The notes beneath the pieces are model-generated. The model saw nothing but the letters and a program-made list of their open reading frames with translations. It was not told the DNA's origin and ran no database searches. Source: an uncultured Phaeodactylibacter sp. (GTDB lineage: Bacteria; Bacteroidota; Bacteroidia; Chitinophagales; Saprospiraceae). Taken from it: a stretch of 5,871 bases of DNA. How positions within the stretch are numbered: the first letter of the stretch is position 1; each line of letters begins with the position of its first letter. Shown one piece after another: positions 1-4,273 of this stretch. The position numbers and the translations under genes are program-made. The DNA is taken from NCBI GenBank assembly GCA_913062745.1, contig CAJXXJ010000270.1:1-5871 (forward strand), given 5' to 3'.

Positions 1-196
1 CTCCCAGGTAAATTTCCACGAGGTTGCCATCCAGTTCGCGGGCGTGCACAAAGCCAATATCGCGCAGCCCCTCAAAGTCAGAAGGCTTAGCATCAATAAA
101 GGTCCCGATTTGTACGGTATAGTAAGGGTCAGATTGGGCAGAGAGGGCACTCAGGCCGAGCAGGCTGAGCAATAAGGTTTGCCAAAGCTTCATCAT
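1..196 (-). CDS. Secreted protein with SPOR-like N-terminal region (partial, 3' end outside window)
   Basis: Reading the minus strand from the ATG at 196-194 gives 65 open codons up to the window edge. Residues 1-20 form a classic signal peptide: a lysine at position 3, a leucine-rich core and an Ala-Leu-Ser-Ala cleavage site before Gln21, so the product should be exported. The mature part starts SDPYYTVQIGTFIDAKPSDF, which resembles the first strand and helix of SPOR-type peptidoglycan-binding domains (YxVQxGxF), followed by a second strand ending LVEIYLG. The SPOR assignment rests on this short stretch only and is tentative; the export signal is clear. A second ATG follows immediately at 193-191 and could equally be the start. 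No strong Shine-Dalgarno sequence is present, as is usual in Bacteroidota. The gene is transcribed leftwards, with a 473-bp spacer behind it, so it probably has its own promoter there. Confidence 0.8.
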   Translation of the reverse strand, partial: MMKLWQTLLLSLLGLSALSAQSDPYYTVQIGTFIDAKPSDFEGLRDIGFVHARELDGNLVEIYLG

Positions 197-516
197 GGTG
201 TTATAATTTTTGGTTTTGCGGGCAACCGAAGCTGCGCCTGTGTCTGGGCAAGCGATATGCTACCGCCTGTTAAATTTCTTTTTTAACCAAATGCTGTATA
301 GTATTCGTTAACGCAGACGCGGCACGGAAAATTTTCTGATTCCGCCTGCTTTCTTCCCGGAAATGGAGCAGCCGGATGAACATTCCTGTCCAAATTTCTG
401 TAATTTTTTCCTTTTTTTCACCTTTTTGTTTAAAACTTCGCCCCTTTTTAGCCCGATCGCATTCCTAAAACGGGCTGCTCCTCCCCCGGCGGGCCCGGGC
501 ACCCTTAAAAGAGAAC

Positions 517-558
517 GGCTGAATCAGCTTGTCCGCCAAGGAACAAGCCCATTCAGCC
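517..558 (-). terminator. Large imperfect hairpin, possible terminator of the DUF1328 transcript
   Basis: GGCTGAAT (517-524) is the exact reverse complement of ATTCAGCC (551-558). Inside it, after a 2x2 internal loop, GCTTGT (527-532) pairs with ACAAGC (543-548) around a 10-nt loop. On the minus strand the stem is followed by GTTCTCTTTT, a moderate U-rich tail, and it lies about 110 bp past the DUF1328 stop. That fits a leaky terminator or a structured 3' end. The hairpin itself is seen directly; the terminator role is inferred. It could also be a structured small RNA or a repeat family member. Confidence 0.4.
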
Positions 559-567
559 ACTCGGGCG

Positions 568-585
568 GAAGTACCGGGGTACTTC
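568..585. repeat. Near-perfect 18-bp palindrome
   Basis: GAAGTACC (568-575) and GGTACTTC (578-585) are exact reverse complements separated by only GG. A two-base spacer is too tight for a comfortable RNA loop (the stem would lose a pair or two), so a dimeric protein-binding site is as likely as a hairpin. On the plus strand it is followed by TTTAAATT, a poor terminator tail. It sits 10 bp from the larger hairpin at 517-558. Confidence 0.5.
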
Positions 586-669
586 TTTAAATTCAAACCG
601 GGCTGCGCATCCTGCACAGCGGCTCTGAAAAACAGTAATGTACAAAAAGCTTTTCGTTGGTGGTTACTC

Positions 670-831
670 TTATCGCCTTACCAAACCCATGATGAGGGAG
701 ATCACGAGCAGTACCAGGAAGATGTAAAAGATAATCTTCGCGATCGAGGCAGCGCCGGCGGCTATGCCTCCGAATCCGAAAATGGCTGCGATCAATGCAA
801 CAATCAGAAAAATTAGTGCCCAGCGTAACAT
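670..831 (-). CDS. DUF1328 / YtjA-family small membrane protein
   Basis: A 53-residue protein begins with [20 protein letters not shown] and ends GLVRR. It has two hydrophobic segments (about residues 4-22 and 32-50) joined by a short Gly/Ala-rich turn containing [15 protein letters not shown]. This is the pattern of the DUF1328 (UPF0391, YtjA) family: the [29 protein letters not shown] signature and the usual length of about 50-60 residues both match. The product is predicted to be an inner-membrane protein. The family's molecular role is not established; such genes are often found near stress or envelope functions. The start is fixed by the family motif, which begins at Met-Leu-Arg-Trp. The region upstream of the ATG is A-rich without a Shine-Dalgarno sequence. 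The gene is divergent from the pirin gene and appears to be a single-gene transcript. Confidence 0.9.
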   Translation of the reverse strand: MLRWALIFLIVALIAAIFGFGGIAAGAASIAKIIFYIFLVLLVISLIMGLVRR

Positions 832-1128
832 ATTTTCATTTGGTTTTGTCCAAAGCCTTCGCTTCGGTTGTTGATAAAATGGTTATGAGGTTGTATGCAG
901 TACGATAAAGCAGGCTATTCCGGCATGCCTCATCGCAGCGTATATACTGGCTGGAGGCGGGATAAAACAGTGCCCGCCTGAATGCCTGTATTGCTGCTGT
1001 TGGAACGCATGCTCATTGTGCATGTTCGTTTGCTGTGCCCCGACAGGCTGTCAGCATTCCCTACGTTTTTGGCAGCGATTTGCTTATGGCACCTCTTTTG
1101 CTGGCTTACTCTGCAAAAAAAACAGCTT
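832..1128. promoter_or_regulatory. Divergent intergenic region between DUF1328 and pirin genes
   Basis: This 297-bp stretch separates two genes pointing away from each other, so it must carry both promoters. Visible structure is an inverted repeat AGGCGGG (955-961) / CCCGCCT (973-979) with an 11-nt loop, and a tight palindrome GACAG-G-CTGTC (1042-1052) that is nested within TGCTG (1031-1035) / CAGCA (1052-1056). The GC hairpin lacks a T run on either side, so it is not a standard terminator. The palindrome, about 77 bp before the pirin start, could be an operator. No unambiguous TAnnTTTG promoter element was found. A run of eight A residues just before the pirin ATG is typical of leaders in this phylum. 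Confidence 0.45.
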
Positions 1129-1998
1129 ATGAAATTTCGCCCCGTTGCTAACATACAGGCAAGCGAGCTGATGGACATGGGCGGCACAGCCGTCAAACAG
1201 CCGCTACCCACCGTGAAGGTCGAGCAGGTTGACCCTTTCCTGCTGTTGCACCACTTTGGCCCCACTCAGGTGGAGCCGGGCACAGACCCGCTCGATGTCG
1301 GGCCACACCCCCACCGGGGCTTTGAGCCGGTAACGTTTCTGTACGAGGGTAGCATCCGGCACAAGGACAGCCGGGGCAACGAAGGGCTGCTGTCCGGGGG
1401 AGACGTACAGTGGATGACCGCCGGGCGGGGCATTATCCACAGTGAGCGGGCCAGCAAAAGCTTCCTCCGCGAAGGCGGGCGCATGCATGGTATTCAGCTG
1501 TGGGTCAATTTGCCGAAAGCGCACAAAATGGCTCAGCCCGATTATCAGGATATCAAATCAGATAGCATCCCGGTGGTGAAACTCGATGGCGGCCAGGCCA
1601 GATTGCGGGTGGTGGCGGGTGAGTTAGGCGGGCAAAAGGGCGCCGCCCGGACCTTTACCCCGGTCAATGCCTTTCAGCTGTCTCTGGAGCAGGGCGCTTA
1701 CGCGGAAATCCCGATTCCGAAAACCCACAATGCTCTGATCTACATCGTAAGCGGCAGCGTACAGCTCAACGAAAACTGGAGCTACGAGCAGGAACATCTG
1801 CTGCAGTTTAAAAATGAGGGGGAAGGGATTGCCCTGCGCGGAAAGTCCCCGGCAACGGAAGTGCTCGTGCTGAGCGGGCAGCCCATCGGAGAGCCTGTTA
1901 CACAGTGGGGGCCCTATGTGATGAACACGCAGACCGAAATCATGGAGGCGATGCGCGATTATCAAATGGGGAAAATGGGGTTTTACACGGAGTACTAA
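1129..1998 (+). CDS. Pirin family protein (bicupin)
   Basis: The 289-residue product has the layout of pirins: an N-terminal cupin with the metal-binding motif HPHRGFEPVTF and a C-terminal cupin ending in the pirin_C signature. The four expected metal ligands are visible as His60, His62, His104 and Glu106 (in GIIHSE). The C-terminal part has QLWVNLP at about 123-129, PVTQWGPYVMNT at about 256-267 and the closing helix with RDYQMGKMGF. Pirins are soluble, Fe-binding proteins; some bacterial members oxidise flavonols such as quercetin and others act as redox or stress regulators, so the substrate cannot be stated. The frame is open upstream to 982, but that part encodes a hydrophobic stretch not found in pirins; the ATG at 1129 begins MKFRPVANIQ, where family members usually begin. 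The gene is followed by an unrelated small gene 89 bp away on the same strand. Confidence 0.93.
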   Translation: MKFRPVANIQASELMDMGGTAVKQPLPTVKVEQVDPFLLLHHFGPTQVEPGTDPLDVGPHPHRGFEPVTFLYEGSIRHKDSRGNEGLLSGGDVQWMTAGRGIIHSERASKSFLREGGRMHGIQLWVNLPKAHKMAQPDYQDIKSDSIPVVKLDGGQARLRVVAGELGGQKGAARTFTPVNAFQLSLEQGAYAEIPIPKTHNALIYIVSGSVQLNENWSYEQEHLLQFKNEGEGIALRGKSPATEVLVLSGQPIGEPVTQWGPYVMNTQTEIMEAMRDYQMGKMGFYTEY

Positions 1999-2017
1999 GC
2001 CCGGCTTAATGTTTTCT
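1996..2017 (+). terminator. Weak candidate terminator overlapping the pirin stop codon
   Basis: TAAGC (1996-2000) and GCTTA (2004-2008) form a 5-bp stem with loop CCG, and the left arm includes the stop codon. ATGTTTTCTT follows. The stem is short, so termination here would be inefficient and read-through into the small downstream gene is plausible. Confidence 0.25.
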
Positions 2018-2087
2018 TAACGGCCCGTTGTGCAACATATCCCCCCTTATTGTCATTATTACAAGTAGAAATTTAAGACGAAAAGTG

Positions 2088-2384
2088 ATGAAAAAGACTT
2101 TCATGATAGAATTTGACCTCCCGGAATCCTTTGACGAGGAGTTCATGGCGCTTATCCCCAAGCAGCGGTATGTGATCAACAGCATGCTGGCAGAGGGCCG
2201 CGTCAAGGCTTACTCGCTGGCAATGGACCGCTCCAAACTTTGGGCCATCATGTCGGGAGAGTCCGAATTCGAGATTATGGAAAGCATCGCTCAAATGCCG
2301 CTCAGCGAATATATGAGCCCAAATATTTCAGAGTTGATGTTCCATAACTCTTCTGATGCAGTGATGCAATTTTCACTAAACTAA
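2088..2384 (+). CDS. Muconolactone delta-isomerase-like small protein (dimeric alpha/beta barrel)
   Basis: The 98-residue protein starts MKKTFMIEFDLPESFDEEF. It shows the strand-helix-strand-strand-helix order of the dimeric alpha/beta-barrel fold: strand at 4-9, helix at about 16-36 (ending in LAEGRV), strands at 38-45 and 50-56 (AYSLAMDRSKLWAIM), helix at about 60-68, then PLSEYM and a last strand in ISELMFHN. The EGRVxxYSLAxDRSKLW and ISELMFHN patterns match small proteins annotated as muconolactone-isomerase-like. No other gene of aromatic ring cleavage is in the window, so the enzymatic role is doubtful and the name should be read as a fold-level assignment. The frame is open back to 2028, but the upstream part is unlike the family and the ATG at 2088, preceded by purine-rich GACGAAAAGTG, fits best. 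A strong terminator follows 29 bp after the stop. Confidence 0.7.
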   Translation: MKKTFMIEFDLPESFDEEFMALIPKQRYVINSMLAEGRVKAYSLAMDRSKLWAIMSGESEFEIMESIAQMPLSEYMSPNISELMFHNSSDAVMQFSLN

Positions 2385-2413
2385 TAGCCGACAGCCATCG
2401 GTTTATTATAGCT

Positions 2414-2452
2414 AAAGCCGCCCGGGTACTGCCGGGCGGCTTTTTATTTTTT
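2414..2452 (+). terminator. Strong rho-independent terminator
   Basis: GCCGCCCGG (2417-2425) pairs perfectly with CCGGGCGGC (2432-2440) around loop GTACTG, and AAA/TTT extends the stem to 12 bp. It is followed by TTTTTATTTTTT. This ends the transcript of the muconolactone-isomerase-like gene and separates it from the marR-efflux locus. Confidence 0.93.
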
Positions 2453-2563
2453 CGGGCTGCTGCTAAATTTCGGTTTTTGCTCACCCCTTTGGCGTTCTCT
2501 TTCGTTGTATTTTCAGACTTCTTTTTCCGGCTATCGCTAAACTTTCAGCGCACGCCTCTGTTC

Positions 2564-2582
2564 TCGTTGCAAACGCAACTAA
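2564..2582 (+). promoter_or_regulatory. Candidate MarR operator 1, in front of marR
   Basis: TCGTTGCAAACGCAACTAA contains the inverted repeat GTTGC-AAAC-GCAAC (2566-2579). It ends two bases before the TTG start codon of the MarR-type gene, so a protein bound here would cover the ribosome-binding and probably the promoter-proximal region. A copy with 17 of 19 identical bases lies at 3027-3045. The sequence similarity is seen directly; binding by the neighbouring regulator is inferred from the usual autoregulation of MarR proteins. Confidence 0.55.
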
Positions 2583-2583
2583 T

Positions 2584-3024
2584 TTGAAGAACAAAGCCGC
2601 TCATTTTCCTACTGATTCACTGGTCTTTCTCACTAACCGTGTGGGCCGCATGCTGGCCAATGCTATCCGGCAGCGTTCGGGTATGGAAGATTGGGGCCTG
2701 CACCACTCGCACATGGGCATTATGGTCGATTTGTGGGATAAGGAAGGTGTTCGGCAACAGGACCTGGCCGTTTCCAATATCAAGGATAAAGCGACAATTG
2801 CCCGCGCACTTGACCATATGGAGCGCGAGAACCTGGTGGTGCGGGTGCCCAATCCGCAGGACAAGCGGACCAAGCTGATATACCTGACACACCGGGGCCG
2901 CAGCATGCGGTCCAAGCTTATGCCTTTCGCTGACGAAGTAACCCGGGAAGCTACCGAGGGGCTGAGCACAGCAGATATTGAGAGCTGCCACCGGGTACTC
3001 CGCCACATTCTGAGCCATATCTAA
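2584..3024 (+). CDS. MarR-family winged-helix transcriptional regulator
   Basis: The 146-residue product has the MarR layout: an N-terminal dimerisation helix (about 10-32, DSLVFLTNRVGRMLANAIRQ), a helix around HHSHMGIMVDLWDKEGVRQQ, a helix-turn-helix with QQDLAVSNIKDKATIARALD (59-78) whose second part is the DNA-reading helix, and a wing at about 86-104 containing the hallmark Asp-x-Arg (Asp93, Arg95) and YLTHRGR. A C-terminal helix completes the dimer interface. The length is typical. The start is TTG at 2584; no in-frame ATG or GTG is present just upstream, and the first internal candidates (GTG 2641, ATG 2650) would remove the dimerisation helix. MarR proteins usually repress their own gene and a neighbouring efflux or detoxification gene until a small phenolic or other ligand is bound. 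The adaptor gene follows after 61 bp, making it the likely local regulator of the pump. Confidence 0.92.
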   Translation: MKNKAAHFPTDSLVFLTNRVGRMLANAIRQRSGMEDWGLHHSHMGIMVDLWDKEGVRQQDLAVSNIKDKATIARALDHMERENLVVRVPNPQDKRTKLIYLTHRGRSMRSKLMPFADEVTREATEGLSTADIESCHRVLRHILSHI

Positions 3025-3026
3025 AT

Positions 3027-3045
3027 TCGTTGCAAAAACAACTAA
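3027..3045 (+). promoter_or_regulatory. Candidate MarR operator 2, in front of the efflux adaptor
   Basis: TCGTTGCAAAAACAACTAA carries GTTG-N6-CAAC (3029-3042) and matches the element at 2564-2582 in 17 of 19 positions. It starts three bases after the marR stop and lies 40 bp before the adaptor ATG. Its place suggests a second, internal promoter for the pump genes controlled by the same regulator. A small inverted repeat GCTGC/GCAGC (3050-3054 with 3062-3066) lies between it and the ATG. Confidence 0.5.
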
Positions 3046-3085
3046 AATCGCTGCCTGTGAAGCAGCACCATTGAAAATCTAAACC

Positions 3086-4264
3086 ATGAGTAAAACAGCA
3101 CGCCGAGTCAGCATTTTCGCAGGGCTGGTCATTCTACTGGGCTCATTTGCGGCGGCCCGCTTTCTCACCCAGCAAAAAGAGCCCCCGCAGCGCAAGGTAG
3201 CCGGCACTAAGGTCAAAACGGTAGACACCCTGCGGGTGCAGAACCGGCAGATCCCTACGCAGCTTCAGGTGCAGGGCGAGTTGTCTGCCTTTGATAAGAT
3301 CGATATTTTCTCAGAGGTTTCCGGCACGCTGGAGTCTACCGGCCGCCCGTTCAAAGTTGGCACTTATTTCCCGAAAGGGAGCCTGCTCATCGAGGTAGAT
3401 CAGGAAGAAGCCAAACTGTCGCTGCTTTCTCAAAAGAGCAACCTGCTGAATGCGGTCACGCAGCTCATGCCGGATTTAAAGATTGATTACCCAGAGAGTT
3501 TCCAAAACTGGCAAAACTACCTCGATAGCTTTGAGGTAGAGGATCCGCTTGCTCCCTTTCCGGAGCCGGTGAATGAGCAGGAGAAGTACTTCATCGCTTC
3601 CCGCAATCTGTACAGCCAGTACTACAATATCAAAAGTGCGGAAGAGCGGCTCGACAAGTACAGCATCTATGCTCCCTTCGGCGGCGTGCTGACCTCCGTG
3701 AGCATCAACCCGGGCGCCATCGTAAGGGCCGGCCAGAAGCTGGGCGAGCTCATGAACACCAACAGCTACGAGCTGGAAGCTACTGTACCGCTGCGCGACC
3801 TGAAGTATATCGCGGAAGGCAACCCGGTGACCCTCTACTCCGATGCAATACCGGGAGAATGGAAAGGGCGCATCAACCGCATCAGCAATCAGGTGGACGA
3901 AAGCACACAGACCGTGCGCGTATTCATCGGCGTGAGCGGCAAAGAGCTGCGCGAAAACATGTACATGCGCGGCGAGGTGGTAGCAAGCAGTATCGACAAC
4001 GCTTATCCCCTGCCCCGCCGCCTGCTGGTGGATCAGGGCGCCGTATTCGTCGTCCGGGACTCCTTCCTGCGACTGGAAGAAGTGCAGGTCGTCAAAATGA
4101 CGGACGAGTCCGCTATCGTGCGTGGATTGCCAGACGGTACGCCGGTTATGGCAGAGCCGATCCCGGACGCATTCGATGGCATGAAAATCAAACTTGCCCG
4201 CTCCGGAAACGCACAATCTTCTAATGCCGCACCCAAAGACAGCAGCCTGGGTGCCGTTGAATAA
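3086..4264 (+). CDS. RND efflux periplasmic adaptor (membrane fusion protein, HlyD/AcrA type)
   Basis: The 392-residue protein links an inner-membrane RND pump to an outer-membrane channel in the periplasm. Residues 1-7 are basic and 8-27 hydrophobic; with no lipobox cysteine this should be an uncleaved membrane anchor. A first lipoyl half lies at about 72-108 (SEVSGTLESTGRPFKVGTYF, then GSLLIEVD) and the second at about 190-222 (YSIYAPFGGVLTSVSINPG, AIVRAGQKLGELM). A beta-barrel domain follows at about 227-300, containing VPLRDLKYIAEGNPVTL and STQTVRVFIGV, then a membrane-proximal domain at about 308-370. The segment between the lipoyl halves (about 115-190) is rich in Pro, Tyr, Trp and Phe instead of forming two long regular helices. 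The Ser/Ala/Gly/Asn-rich C-terminal tail looks disordered. The permease gene begins 9 bp after the stop. The exported substrate cannot be predicted. Confidence 0.93.
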   Translation: MSKTARRVSIFAGLVILLGSFAAARFLTQQKEPPQRKVAGTKVKTVDTLRVQNRQIPTQLQVQGELSAFDKIDIFSEVSGTLESTGRPFKVGTYFPKGSLLIEVDQEEAKLSLLSQKSNLLNAVTQLMPDLKIDYPESFQNWQNYLDSFEVEDPLAPFPEPVNEQEKYFIASRNLYSQYYNIKSAEERLDKYSIYAPFGGVLTSVSINPGAIVRAGQKLGELMNTNSYELEATVPLRDLKYIAEGNPVTLYSDAIPGEWKGRINRISNQVDESTQTVRVFIGVSGKELRENMYMRGEVVASSIDNAYPLPRRLLVDQGAVFVVRDSFLRLEEVQVVKMTDESAIVRGLPDGTPVMAEPIPDAFDGMKIKLARSGNAQSSNAAPKDSSLGAVE

Positions 4265-4273
4265 ACCACAGCT

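Larger units (their letters stand above)
197..669. other. Intergenic spacer with inverted repeats, no convincing gene
   Basis: No reading frame here looks coding: the open frames present are low-complexity, rich in Lys/Arg or Pro, and match no family I know. The stretch holds a short inverted repeat GTTAAA-N7-TTTAAC (269-287), T-rich runs around 405-450, a 6-bp inverted repeat AGCCCG/CGGGCT (450-455 with 471-476), a GC-rich palindrome GCCCGGGC (493-500), and the two larger structures at 517-558 and 568-585 listed separately. It should contain the promoter of the leftward secreted-protein gene and the 3' untranslated end of the leftward DUF1328 gene. I could not find a clean Bacteroidota promoter (TTTG plus TAnnTTTG) in it. 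Confidence 0.6.

Noticed and set aside
547..566. Minus-strand stretch resembling the D-arm of a serine or leucine tRNA
   Set aside because: No proper 7-nt anticodon loop, T-arm or acceptor stem can be built around it.
308..590. Short open frames on both strands of the left spacer
   Set aside because: Low-complexity, basic or Pro/Phe-rich translations that overlap hairpins and T runs, with no family resemblance.
529..816. Plus-strand open frame of 95 codons
   Set aside because: Most of it is antisense to the DUF1328 gene, which carries a clear family signature; the plus-strand translation has none.
982..1128. N-terminal hydrophobic extension of the pirin gene
   Set aside because: Pirins are cytosolic and begin close to the MKFRPV start; the extension looks like translated spacer DNA.
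2028..2087. Twenty-codon N-terminal extension of the isomerase-like gene
   Set aside because: Unlike the family; the ATG at 2088 gives the expected N-terminal strand and has a purine-rich leader.
2601..3018. Two minus-strand open frames opposite marR
   Set aside because: They are shadows of the MarR coding sequence; the plus-strand product has a complete winged-helix signature.
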